Shown piece by piece: positions 1 to 9,299 of a stretch of 64,000 bases of DNA. Below the pieces are notes generated by a model. The model was given only the letters and a program-made list of their open reading frames with translations. It was not told where the DNA came from and did no database searches. This DNA comes from Prorocentrum cordatum. Lineage: Eukaryota; Sar; Dinophyceae; Prorocentrales; Prorocentraceae. The position numbers and the translations under genes are program-made. How positions within the stretch are numbered: position 1 is the first letter of the stretch; each line of letters opens with the position of its first letter. The stretch spans positions 62,001 to 126,000 of the forward strand of contig CAUYUJ010008557.1 of the NCBI GenBank assembly GCA_963575745.1, in the 5' to 3' direction.

Positions 1-41
1 TCCCCATCACCTTACATATGCCAGGGTAGTCTATAGTCACA

Positions 42-388
42 GTGCTTTTCCATCGTCTCGGGGCCCTCTTGGCGGCTCTCGTTTTTCCTTGGATCGTTTT
101 GGGGGACGTCAATTTGTCCCCGACGGAGCTCAACAGGTCTCGTTTTCTTGAACCTTTAGATGCGGTGGCAATGACTGCCGATGTCGAATCCACTGCGTCG
201 CGGTATCAGGTAGCAGCCACATTGACTTTCTCATTGTAAGTAGTCATGCCCGATGTTACATTTAGTCTATGCATGCCAAATTTGACGCGCCGTGGGGCAC
301 GCATTGCGGATTAATTATCTCGCTCGCCAGCACTGGGCGTCTTTTGCTCACGAGGTCTCTGCAGCTCGCACCCAAGCTTCCTCAGGTT
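42..388 (+). pseudogene. APE-like endonuclease domain remnant of a LINE
   Basis: The translation contains WIVLGDVNLSPTEL, matching the W-x-x-x-GD-x-N motif of exonuclease-endonuclease-phosphatase domains; the Asp is at 105-107 and the Asn at 111-113. After a stop at about 237 a different frame (from 269) gives APWGTHCGL, like the conserved P-x-x-H-x-G-L stretch near the end of the same domain. Such enzymes nick target DNA to prime reverse transcription. The N-terminal half is outside the window and a frameshift separates the two pieces, so it cannot be active as shown. Confidence 0.5.
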
Positions 389-701
389 GCCAGGCCAGGA
401 ACTCTGCCTCAGCCAGGGAGCAAGTCCAGCAAGTCTAAGCAGGCCAGATTATAATCCAAGAGGAAGGCAGTCGAAGCCTTTCGAGCTGCGTGCGATGATT
501 TCTTCGGTGACTTGTCGGGATCACAGCAGCAGGAGGCCAACGTTGAGGCCAGTGTTTCTCCAGGACCAATTGGCGAGGCCACTTTATCTCATATTTCAGA
601 TGGAGACCCGTTCGAGCTTAGCCCAGATCTCTTTTGCGAAGAGAATGAAGATCCCTTCGGGATTGGCCAGGATGAGCAGGTCGACGAGCGGAGCATGAGC
701 G

Positions 702-740
702 ACCCCCCCCCGTTCCCCCCGCCCCCCCCCTTCCCCCCCG
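702..740. repeat. C-rich homopolymer tract
   Basis: Three runs of 6 to 9 C are separated by short G or T interruptions. It lies inside the LINE fragment and is translated as poly-Pro in one frame. Such tracts are common in this window and are likely places for sequencing or replication slippage. Confidence 0.9.
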
Positions 741-996
741 CGGAGGCAGCAGACTCTGTAGCGGAAGCAGTTGTCTCGTCTGCTTCCTTGCCCATTCCAG
801 ACTCCACTTGGCGTCATCATTCGGCTCAAGTGGGTCACGTTCTTCAAGCCAGGGATGACGTAGCCAATCTTGTTCCGGAGTCGCACGCTTTCGCGGTCGG
901 GGGTGATCGCAGTTTGGGGGTTAGCAGTCGCTTTGCATCATGGGTGCAAACGACAGAACGCTCGATTTCCGCTTATCGCTCTGCTGATCCAGAAGG

Positions 997-998
<2 letters not shown>

Positions 999-1041
<43 letters not shown>
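999..1041. repeat. (TA)n microsatellite
   Basis: About 21 uninterrupted AT dinucleotides, flanked on both sides by AAGGTC (AGAAGGTC before, AAGGTCGC after). It encodes Tyr-Ile repeats in some frames, which is a low-complexity artefact. Confidence 0.98.
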
Positions 1042-1045
<4 letters not shown>

Positions 1046-1269
1046 CGCTCTCGAGCCGAAGGGCCTGCTTTGCAGCAGCAGGAGGTTCAGCAGGCTCTCA
1101 AGTATCGCGAGCTTCCGCTCTCCGACAGAGTTGCCGCCTGGTGGTCCAGGGTCTTCGTGGCCCTCCAGAGGCTCTACAGGCATCGGGAACGCACCAGCGG
1201 TGTTAAGCAGATTCGGGAGCTGGTCGCGGCTTGCGTGCAGAGCCTGTTCGCGACGACGAGTCTCTCACC

Positions 1270-1616
1270 AAGGGGCACGGCTTTTTAATCCTATAGATGT
1301 TATCGATGCCAAGGCCACCAGATACCATGCCTTATGGGCTGACAAGCCAGTTACGTCTCAGCATGTCTCTCGCATTTTTGATCGTATTCGGGGCGGTTCG
1401 CGGCCGGGCGAACTACCATCGCCCGCGGTACAAGATTTGAGAATAGCTTTGAGCACGGTGCGTCCATCGGCTGGCCTTGGCGCTGATCAGCTCACACCTC
1501 TGGATTTGAAACGGCTTCCTGATTTCGCTCTTCAGTCTTTGCGTGGTTTGTACGAGGCTTGTGAGCAGACGCTCGCATGCCCATGGCAAGCTCTAGTGGT
1601 AATCGGGAAACTATAG
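1270..1616 (+). pseudogene. LINE reverse transcriptase, N-terminal (fingers) fragment
   Basis: The open frame reads through a segment with SAGLGADQLTPLDLKRLP and then CPWQALVVIGKL, the pattern of the fingers region of LINE-type reverse transcriptases (a G-x-D-x-x-x-P-x-x-L block followed by a Trp-containing helix). The frame stops at 1614-1616, before any palm motif such as YxDD. The catalytic part is missing, so this is a truncated remnant. Assignment rests on pattern memory. Confidence 0.45.
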
Positions 1617-1783
1617 GCCAAGAAATTGTAGGCCCACGGCGGCAAGTCCGCTCGCAGACGCGGACGTTCACCGTTGTGGGCGGGCACAAATCGGCCACGG
1701 TTGCGCGTAGGTCGCGCGCGCGGCAGTGCGACGCGACCGCGGCCTCGCTGCGCAGGCGCGGGCCATCGCGCCGTCGCGCGCCA

Positions 1784-1918
1784 GGGTTGCGCGTCGCGGG
1801 GGGGGGGTCGCTGCCCCGCGGCGCGTGCGCTTCGCAGGTGATTTGCTAGCGCCGGGGTTGCGTCGCCGCGGGGGGGGGTCGCTGCCCCCGCGGCGCGTGC
1901 GCTTCGCAGGCGATTTGC
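1784..1918. repeat. Tandem duplication, period 71 bp
   Basis: Copies at 1784-1846 and 1855-1918 share GGGTTGCG, a long G run, the block TCGCTGCCCCGCGGCGCGTG and GCTTCGCAG followed by ATTTGC. The copies differ by small changes in G-run length. Confidence 0.85.
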
Positions 1919-1994
1919 ATTTGGAGGAGGCGCCGCGCGCGCGCCCCGCGCGCGCGCGCGGCGGGTGCCTCCCTGGCGCGCGTTCTTTCTCTTC

Positions 1995-2146
1995 TTGTGT
2001 GTGTTGCGTGTGTGTGTGTGTGCGTGTTGTTGTGTGTGTGTGTGTGCGTGCGTGTGCGTGCGTGTGTGTGCGTGTGTGTGTGCGTGCGTGTGTGTGTGTG
2101 TGTTGCGTGTTTGTGCGTGTGTGTGCGCGCGCGCGCGCGCGCGCGC
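1995..2146. repeat. (GT)n/(GTGC)n microsatellite
   Basis: An alternating purine-pyrimidine tract of GT repeats interrupted by GTGC, ending in a (GC)n run. Sequences of this kind can adopt Z-DNA. The long ORFs across it in both directions (Cys-Val and Thr-His repeats) are artefacts of the repeat. Confidence 0.95.
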
Positions 2147-3180
2147 TCGCGCCGCCGCCGCTCCATCGGCGGGCCGCCCTCCCTCTCGCGCAGGTTCCTC
2201 TCCCCCTCTGCCCCGCAGATTGGCCGCAGGCAGGAATTGGGCCGCGCCCCGCGCTCGGGATTTGAGCGTGGGGCGCGCCGCGCGCGCGCGCGCCGCCGCC
2301 GTCGTTCGCGGGCTCCTCCTCTCCTCCTCTCCTCGCGGGTCGCCCCGTCTCTCTCTCGCTCTCTCCTGCTTGCCTGCCCTCCGTGCTCGCCCCTCGTGGC
2401 CTGTTCGCTCCCCCGCTGCTGGCTTGTGCTCGTTGCCCCTCGTGCCCTGCTCGTGCGCCGTGGCTGCCCCTGCTCTTCGCTCGCCTGCGCGCCCCTGTGT
2501 TTGCTCGTCGCCGCGCCCTTTTTCGCGTCCGCCTTTGTCGTCGCCTTGTCGCCCTCGCGTTCGGCTGTCGCTGTTGCCTCGCGTGGGGTCGTCCTGGCTT
2601 GTGCTTGTCGGCGTGCTTGCTCGCTCGCTCGGCGTCGCGTTGCCTCGCTTTTCCCGTCGCCGTCGCCCCTGCGTGCCCCCTTTGCTTTCCCTTCCGCCGC
2701 CTGCCGCTTGGCGCCTGCCTTGCTGCTTCAGCCTTCGTGCCTGGCGGTTGCCTGCTTGCCTGCCTGCTCCCTCGTCGTTTTGCCGGTGGCTCGTCTCTCT
2801 TGGGCGCAGGCCCTCGCTGGCGCGGGCCCTGTGGGCACCTCGCTCGCGTCGCCTTGGCCTTTCGGCCAGGCGAGACAATCTGCTGGATTGGCCGGCGAAG
2901 CCTGGGATGGTCGCTCAGAGAAACGACGTCGCATCGCTGGGCTACTACACGGAATCCTTGCACGCGCGGGCGTGGCGGAAGGGGCGGAAGGGCCCGCGCG
3001 CCAGCAACTGCCTGGGCGGCGCGATTTCGGAGATCTTCTGGGGGGATTTACGCGGCGCCCATTCTGCGGCAGGGCCCAGAACTCTTCAGAACAGGCTGCA
3101 ACAGCCAAGGGGGCGCGACCGCTCAAGAGTGTCTCGCCGAGCCCCAATCTATTTGGGCGGCCAGGCCCTTCATCGATAGC
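2147..3180. other. GC-rich stretch without a recognisable gene
   Basis: The segment to about 2850 is rich in CGC, CTC and TGC steps and is open in many frames at once, as expected from low complexity. From about 2860 to 3180 composition is more mixed, but I recognise no domain in any frame. Confidence 0.6.
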
Positions 3181-3350
3181 CCGCTGAAGTTCGCCCTGCA
3201 GACCGAGGGGCCCGACGGGGGCCCGACCTGGCTGCGGGCCCTGCCGACCGAGGCGCCGCGGCTGGCCATGAGGCACTTCCTCGATTATGCCTGAGGTTTC
3301 TACGAGCTGGAGATCGCGGGCGCCCTCTTGCAACCGAAGGGGGAGCGGTG

Positions 3351-3434
3351 CCGCGCGGGCAAGTCCCGCAAGGCGCCCCGCGGGCAAGTCCCACAAGGCG
3401 CCCCGCGAGGGCGAGCCTCACAAGGCGCCCCGCT
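3351..3434. repeat. 25-bp tandem repeat
   Basis: Units start at 3351, 3376, 3401 and (partial) 3428, with the core CCCCGCGGGCAAGTCCCACA followed by AGGCG. The third unit is 27 bp and diverged. Confidence 0.85.
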
Positions 3435-3628
3435 AAAGGGGTCGGAAGGGGGGCGGCCTCCAAGGCGAAGGACAAAGTCGAGATAACGCAGGGCGACGCG
3501 AGTGCCTTCGGGGCGAGATGCGAGAAGGCGTGCCAACTAGAGGATATCGACGGACTGGTGGTTTCGCTCGTCGCGGGGGGTTCAGATCTGGATATCGCTG
3601 CTACGCTTCCAAAACTAGCTTATCTAGC

Positions 3629-3693
3629 GGCCTTCGGCCCATCCGCCACCGTGCCTGGGTGATGGGTCAGAGGCTTCATGGATGTTGGTTGGG
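3629..3693 (+). repeat. 65-bp direct repeat, copy 1
   Basis: This segment matches 4410-4474 at about 59 of 65 positions by eye. Both begin GGCCTTCGGCC and contain ATCCGCCACCGTGCCT. The two copies flank the first palindromic array. Confidence 0.85.
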
Positions 3694-3720
3694 CCCGCCC
3701 CTCCCCTCGCCATGGTTCGA

Positions 3721-4020
3721 GATCTAACGTGGGCTGTTAGAAATAAATTAGAGTTCCAACGTGGGCTGTTCGAGCTCTGTCGGGTTTTAACATGGGCTGC
3801 TAGAGTTCAAATCGAGTTCTAACATGGGCAATTCGAACTCAATCGAGTTCTAGCATGGACTGTTAGAAGTCAAATCTAACGCGAAGAAGGACGGTTAGAA
3901 CTGAATCGATTCGAACATGGGCTGTTAGAGCTTAAACCAATGTCTTGCATGGGCTGCTAGAACTGATTTGAACACGAGCTGGTAGAATTCAAATCGAGTT
4001 CCGACATGGGCAGTTCGAGC
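3721..4020. repeat. Palindromic 31-bp repeat array 1 (about 10 units)
   Basis: About ten degenerate units follow one another. The idealised unit has 10-bp arms GAGTTCTAAC and GTTAGAACTC around the spacer ATGGGCT, so each unit can form a hairpin; units are joined by a few bases such as AAATC. Composition is AT-richer than the surroundings. The same family occurs at 6826-7140. I see no coding potential. Confidence 0.9.
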
Positions 4021-4082
4021 GCCTGCTCCGTGCCTCAGGTCACCGCGGCGGATGCCAGAACCTCACAGAAGCTGCAACAGTA

Positions 4083-4390
4083 ATGGTCTACGATGTAAAC
4101 AATGCGGGGATGTATAACGTCTGGGAGTGGATGGGCCTCGCGCACCGTGAGCCTGCGCTGGGCGAGTAAGATATCGCGCGCTACATCAAGTCCCCCGTTC
4201 CGCCCACGCCCCCTGGACGGGGCGCGTCGCGGGTGCTCGGGGGCCGCGCGGAGTCAACCACTGGGGGGTTGACGCGGATCCCGGCCAAGAACCTCCACAT
4301 GCAGGTGTTCCTACAACACGAAGCAGATGCTGCATTGCGGGCGCTTCGAGATGCAGCGGGGCGTCGCGAATTCGCGCGGTCGCGAATTGA
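4083..4390 (+). pseudogene. Unrecognised coding-like fragment with in-frame stop
   Basis: One frame reads MVYDVNNAGMYNVWEWMGL and then, after a TAA at about 4167, continues DIARYIKSPVPPTPPG in the same frame. A further frame change leads into NLHMQVFLQHEADAALRAL. The amino-acid composition is more protein-like than the low-complexity shadows nearby. I do not recognise a family. It may be an exon of a decayed gene whose intron held the palindromic array. Confidence 0.22.
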
Positions 4391-4409
4391 TGTTCCCCTT
4401 CTGATCAGT

Positions 4410-4474
4410 GGCCTTCGGCCAATCCGCCACCGTGCCTCGGTGATAGGTCAGAGGCCTCATGGATGCTGGTCGGG
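4410..4474 (+). repeat. 65-bp direct repeat, copy 2
   Basis: Partner of 3629-3693, same orientation, 781 bp downstream. It runs directly into an 11-bp-phased TTGG-type tract. Confidence 0.85.
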
Positions 4475-4477
4475 ATA

Positions 4478-4650
4478 TCGTGGCTGGCCTCCTCGGGGCT
4501 TCCTGGGGCATCCTGGGGGCCTCTTGGAGGCCTCTTGGAGCTTCTTGGGCGCCGCCTGGGCCCCCCCGCGGGGTTTTTCTAGAGTCATTCGGGGGCCCTT
4601 TGGGAGCCCTCTGGTGACTCTTGTGGCCCCTCGGGGGCTTCCTAGGGGCG
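4478..4650 (+). repeat. 11-bp-phased TCTTGG repeat, plus orientation
   Basis: Repeated CTTGG or CCTGG blocks at roughly 10-11-bp spacing, for example CCTCTTGGAGG followed by CCTCTTGGAGC. It is a degenerate member of the family seen more cleanly at 9300-10140, 29660-29815 and 44965-45480. Confidence 0.7.
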
Positions 4651-4772
4651 GGGGGGTTGAGTTTTCGCGCTCGGGGGGCGCGATCCTCGCGGGGGGTGTC
4701 AAAATATTATTCTCCCAAACGTCGCGCGAGAAGCTGCGGGGAACTCGAGAAGATGTTGCAGCGCGGGCGCTG

Positions 4773-4797
4773 CCCCCCCCCCCCCCCCCCCCCCCCC
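4773..4797. repeat. Poly-C tract (25 C)
   Basis: An uninterrupted run of 25 C, followed by TCTCCCCC. It is a likely place for assembly length error. Confidence 0.97.
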
Positions 4798-4986
4798 TCT
4801 CCCCCTTCCAATGCTGACTCATCGGGGCTGAGGAGTGAGGCCCGGGGGTGAGGCAGAGGACCTCAGGACACGCCCACTCCGCGACTCGGGGCACGGCGGC
4901 GGACGAGGGCCGCTCGCCGCAGCAGCCTGCCAGGGCCAGGGCGCGCGTGGACGCGGGCAGCCCAGTTTTCAACGAAGCGGTGCGGA

Positions 4987-5937
4987 ATGTGTTTGTTCTC
5001 CCGCAGAAGGGCCATGCCCTCGCGCCCCCTGAGATCCGGGGGGCCAGCTTGCAGTCGACGATCGGCGCGCGCGTCTTCGAGGCGGAGGCCCGTCGACGAC
5101 GAGGATGCTGCGACAGCTGGCGCGGATGCTGGCGCGGATGCCGCAGCGGCCGCGCCCGGGAAGGCCCTCGTGACAGCGGCCGTGCGAAAGCTTTACTGGC
5201 AGTTGACCGGCACTGGTGCGCCGTGGTTCCCCTGCGACAGCGACGTCGAGCTCCTCGAAGAGTTGCTGTCCTCGCCAGGCAACGCTGGTGGCGAGGTGAT
5301 TTTTTTCGATTCTTGCGCGCAGAGGTTGCGCCCCGCGACGGACGCTGCGAGTTCAGGAAAAGAGCCCCCCGTCATCCTGCCAGTCGCGCGCGCGGAGGGT
5401 TCGGGGCAGGATGCCCTCGACGCGCAGAATGAGGGTGATCAAGTTTCCAATGGGCACCCTTGCATTCTTCAGTTTTGCATTGCGCCTTGCAGTTTTGCTT
5501 TCCAGAAGCGCGTTGCCATGGCCCCCCGCAGCCCTGGCAATTTTGCGGCGCGGCCCAGGGGCGGGCCGGGGGCGGGCGCAAGAGGGGGGGCGGGGCATGG
5601 GCGGGGGAAGGGGGAGGGCGGGGGGGGGGGCGGGGGATTCAGCAACCAAAAGAGCGCGAGCACGGGGAGGGAGACGGGGGGGGGTCCGCAGCTGTCTCGG
5701 TTCAAGGTCGCTGCAGCAGCCATGGGGGCGCTTCGGGGCGCCTGGCCGCAGCGGGCCTCGGCGGCGATGCCCCCCGAGGGCCTCGGTCGCGACCGCGACA
5801 AAGTCAAGTGCCCCAAGTGGGGCTCTTACATCTCGGGCGATGGCAAGAGGAACAATGAAATCGTGAAGAGCTTGAAAGAGGCTGTCGCCAGCGCCATAGC
5901 CGGAGCGCCAAGAAGCCGAACAAACGTTTGGGGTTGA
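4987..5937 (+). CDS. Hypothetical protein, low-complexity
   Basis: An open frame of about 316 codons. Residues from about 60 to 160 look protein-like, with segments such as AAVRKLYWQLTGTGAPWFPC and DVELLEELLSSPGNAGGEV. The middle is a Gly/Arg-rich low-complexity block and the end contains KVKCPKWGSYISGDGKRN. No family is recognised. The broken kinase starts about 450 bp downstream on the same strand, so this could be an upstream exon of that gene or unrelated. The high GC content makes long ORFs cheap, hence the low confidence. Confidence 0.3.
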   Translation: MCLFSRRRAMPSRPLRSGGPACSRRSARASSRRRPVDDEDAATAGADAGADAAAAAPGKALVTAAVRKLYWQLTGTGAPWFPCDSDVELLEELLSSPGNAGGEVIFFDSCAQRLRPATDAASSGKEPPVILPVARAEGSGQDALDAQNEGDQVSNGHPCILQFCIAPCSFAFQKRVAMAPRSPGNFAARPRGGPGAGARGGAGHGRGKGEGGGGGGGFSNQKSASTGRETGGGPQLSRFKVAAAAMGALRGAWPQRASAAMPPEGLGRDRDKVKCPKWGSYISGDGKRNNEIVKSLKEAVASAIAGAPRSRTNVWG

Positions 5938-6387
5938 CAGAGTGGAGATTGCGTGGCCCCATGCAGTTGCCGCAGATACCTGCGTTCGGACGTTGAAGAT
6001 TGCGCTGGGCGACCATTGGAAGCGGTCCGCGACCGAGCCTGCGGGGGCGCTGGGACACGAGCAGGAGGCTGCAACGGCTTGGGGGGCAGCCGAGGAAGAA
6101 AGCCAGGAGGTCACAACGCACGCGCGCTCCGCCGCCGAAGATCCGACCCCCCGGCGGGGGCCAGCTTCGCCAGCGCAATCTGCCGCGCCATCTGCCGGCG
6201 CCGTCCGGCGCCCCGCGCGCGGGGCGTCTAGTTCGGGGGCGATCGCCTCAAGCGCTAAAACAGCTGAGGCGGGCAGGTGTGCCAATCTGCTTTCGCTGAA
6301 GCTCGAGGCGGTCAGCGCGGCGCGCGGCGCCGGGGCGCGATCGAGCGCGAGGACTTGGAACGCGCTTGCACCGTGGACTGGACAGCG

Positions 6388-7879
6388 GAGCTCGGCCAGG
6401 GAACTTATGGCAGGGTCTATCTTGGCACGAACAGCTCTCCGTGGGGTACAGACGACAAGCGAGGCAGTGCCATCGAGATGCTGCGGGGCTGCCGGGGGGC
6501 TAGTCAGATTCAGGGGTGCAATGCTGATGCCCAGGGAGAGCTGATGAAGAGGTCAGGCGACGCGTTGCTCTGGGCTTGCGCCCGAATATCGTTTGGTTAG
6601 TCGACGGGCCTCTTCTGGTAGTTGAAGGGCCATCGAGAGAAAGGACTGCAACAGTCGCGACAGTCGCTGCAGAAGAGCTGGCTTTGGTCGGTCAACATCG
6701 GCTTCGTGTTCGACCTCTACGAGATCGACGTGCGCCAATTTCTTCAGAACATCCACGGTCACACAGGGCGGCATGCGCCACTGCTGCAACGGCCTGCTCG
6801 ACGGGCTGCATTTCGAGCTCCAATCGAGTTCTAGCATGGGCTGTTAGAACTCAATCGAGTCCTAACGTGGGTAGTTATAATTTAAGTTGACTTCGAGCAT
6901 GGGCTGCTAGAACTCGATTGAGTTCCAACGCGGGCTGTTAGAACAGTTCGAGTTATAACATTGGTGGTTAGAGTTCAAGTCGAGTAGTTATAGCATGGAT
7001 TGTTAGAACTCCATGGGGTTCGAACATGGGCTGTTAGAACTCACGTCGAGTTCTATCATGGGCCGTCAGGATTGAAATCGAGGTCTAGCATGGGCTGTTA
7101 TAACTCGCATCGAGTTCTGACATGGGCTGTTCGAGCTGGAATCGCGTGCCCACCAGGGCGGCTAGAATCCGCCCCCCCCGCCAGAGGCCGTCGCCCTGCC
7201 ATCCGTCCCACCCTTCCCCCCAGAGGTCGTCGTCCTGCCGCCGTTCTCTTCCCTTCCCCCTGGAGGTCGTCGTCGCCCTCCACTCCTCCGCCCGCCCCCT
7301 CTCTCCGCAGGCGGTGATCGGCGATCTCGGCCGCGCGGAGACTGCGAACGCCCGCGCCAGGTTGCAGAGGAAGCTGCGCCCCAGCGACGACGAGATCCAC
7401 GCGCGCGCGGCCAAGTACAAGCCCCAGACGTCTTCCTAGGGAGCCAGCGCATTCAAGCATTTTTGGACATGTGGTCCTTCGGGCGCGCGGCCGCGGAGTT
7501 ATGCGCGCGCCAGCCGCTCTTCTGCGTTGCGCGCGGCAGAGACTTCGCGGACGCCATCGCGGCGATCTCATGGTCTCCAGGCAGCGAGAGAGAGGGGCCG
7601 CGGATGACAGGGCGCCCGGCCGCGCGGCTGGATTTCTCGCCTTTCTTCGAGAAGTGGCACGGGCAGTCGGGCGAGGCTTGGCTTGCGGCCAGAACAGCGA
7701 AGCCCCCGCGGGCGCGGCCCCCCCCCGGCCTCGCAGGCTGCCCCAAAGGTTTCGCCCAGCTCGTCGACCAGTTGTTGGCGCGGCTGCCGTCCGCGAGAAC
7801 GGGCGTCTCCGAGGCGGATGGGATGCCCGCTGCTTCCCGCCGCCGCCTGGCCAGGTGCCGCCGCGCGTCTGCCTTGTGA
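6388..7879 (+). pseudogene. CDK-like serine/threonine protein kinase, broken gene
   Basis: Kinase subdomains appear in order but in different frames. The glycine loop ELGQGTYGRVYLG starts at 6388. The expected VAIK is read as SAIE, with Glu at 6475-6477. RPNIVWLVDG follows at about 6570-6605, the hinge-like GFVFDLYEIDVRQFLQN from 6700, and GLLDGLHFE just before 6826. The palindromic array and a pyrimidine tract ending in AG (7309-7310) then precede a DFG-like DLG at 7323-7331. One base appears missing near 7422-7425, after which LDMWSFG (7463-7483) and AELCARQPLFC follow. The HRDLKPxN loop was not found. An intron probably lies between 6826 and 7310, but the frame breaks and the Lys to Glu change suggest a pseudogene. 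Confidence 0.6.
6826..7140. repeat. Palindromic 31-bp repeat array 2 (about 10 units)
   Basis: Same family as 3721-4020, again about ten units. The first unit is near-perfect, with arms GAGTTCTAGC and GTTAGAACTC around ATGGGCT. The array begins immediately after kinase-like coding sequence and ends about 170 bp before the putative splice acceptor at 7309-7310, so it lies within a likely intron. Confidence 0.9.
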
Positions 7880-8870
7880 AGCAGCCTTGCAAGAGCGGCG
7901 TCAGAACGATAGCGGCGGGGGACCTCGGCCAATATCTGCTTGGCTTTTTGCAGACTTGCCCAGCTGGAACAGCCCGGCCAAGCAGCGCCTGGAGACGGGG
8001 GCAACCCATTCCCAGTGCGTCCGAGGGGGGGGGGGGGGGCGGCGCCTGGCGCGCCGCGCCCTGAACGAGGGCGCGAGCTTGCAGCTTTTACCGCCGGGGC
8101 GCTTCGCCGCATTCGCGCGAGCGACGCGGGCAGCGGCTCGGCGCCAAAATGCGCGAGGCGGTCCGCGACGACGACGTGCCGGGAGAGATCTCCAAGAAGA
8201 GCGGGAAGCCCATCCTGGGACTTCCGCCGACAACGCGTTCGCGCGCGCATCGATCCAGCTTGCGGGGCCGGGCGCGCGGGGCGACGGTTGGCACGCAGAC
8301 GGCGGTTGCTCCTTGCTGCGTGCGTCCGCGACGCTTTTCGGCGCGCGCCCCGCGGATGCGAAGGTGGAAGGCCAAGTGCAACCCGCCCTCAACCAAGAGC
8401 CTGGGCCATTCTACGTCGGGGGCCCGTTCGCCCTGGACCGCCGCGCACGCCGCCGAGAGGAGTGCAATCGCACTTTCGACGGGTAGGCTGCAACGCCAAA
8501 GACCGACGACGCCCACGACCTCTGGCCGCGGATCGCCGCCGCGATCTGTTCCGACGTGTTTCGGGAGGTCAGGGCGCGCAAGATCAACTCCACGCCTGGC
8601 CATCGTGAACTGCGCCTTGGCCCAGCGCTTGGCAGAGCCCCCCGTGGCGCTCCCTGAGCTGGCGGAGGTGCTGGCCGAAGTGTCGCGCTCAGACCGTGCG
8701 AGGCAGCAGGCCACCCCTGCTTCTGGCCTGGCCGATCAGGGCCTGCCTGCAACAGTCCCAGACACTTTGGACCGAGACCTGCGGGAATCCTGCGGTTGCT
8801 TGCAAAACACATGTCTCCGATCTGCCTTCCCCCGTCCCCCGCCGAAGGTCGGCGTGTCTCTGGCGATCCT
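7880..8870. other. Region without a recognised gene downstream of the kinase
   Basis: Long GC-rich ORFs overlap on both strands. A pyrimidine-rich TTTTTGCAG at about 7944-7952 could be a splice acceptor for a further kinase exon, but I see no kinase motif after it. Segments such as QVQPALNQEPGPFYVGGPF look mildly protein-like. Confidence 0.4.
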
Positions 8871-9160
8871 GGGTGACGACGGCGAGGATGATGACGATGC
8901 TGATCATGACGGTGATGACGATGACGATGGCGATGAGGTGTCGAGGACGATGATCATGATGAAGACGACGATGTGGTGATTATGAGGATGACGATTTGAC
9001 GATGATGGTGATGATGCTGATGACGATGCTGATGAGGGTGTTGGTTGTGAGTCGATTGGGCCCGAAAAGCCAGCCGTAGGCCCAGCCATATGATGATGAT
9101 GATGATGAGGATGATGATGATGATGATGCTGATGATGATGATGATGATGATGATGATGAC

Positions 9161-9200
<40 letters not shown>

Positions 9201-9246
9201 GTGATGGTGATGGTGATGCCGCTGCCGCTGATAATGCTGATGGTGT
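8871..9246. repeat. (GAT)n trinucleotide repeat region
   Basis: Dense ATG/GAT/GAC trinucleotide repeats, purest at 9090-9210. They give poly-Asp, poly-Met or poly-His ORFs depending on frame and strand, and none should be read as a gene. Confidence 0.95.
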
Positions 9247-9299
9247 TGACGAGGAGCAGGGGCAGGAGGAGGGGGAGGAAGAAATCTGTTGGCAGCCCG

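Larger units (their letters stand above)
1..1616 (+). mobile_element. LINE-like non-LTR retrotransposon fragment
   Basis: An endonuclease-like segment near the left edge is followed about 1 kb later by the start of a reverse-transcriptase-like segment, the order used by APE-type LINEs. The left end lies outside the window. The right end fades after 1616, where the next sequence is GC-rich repeat. A C-rich tract (702-740) and a TA microsatellite (999-1041) lie between the two domains. Several frame changes show that it is decayed. Both domains were recognised by eye, so the class is an inference. Confidence 0.5.

Noticed and set aside
1532-3187. Several 390-450-codon ORFs on both strands
   Set aside because: They run through GT, GC and CT repeats and are open in most frames at once, giving Cys-Val, Thr-His and Arg-Ala runs. 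No domain or start context.
3721-7140. 31-bp repeats resembling a CRISPR array
   Set aside because: Units abut with only a few bases between them, there are no unique spacers of constant length, no cas genes, and the setting is eukaryotic.
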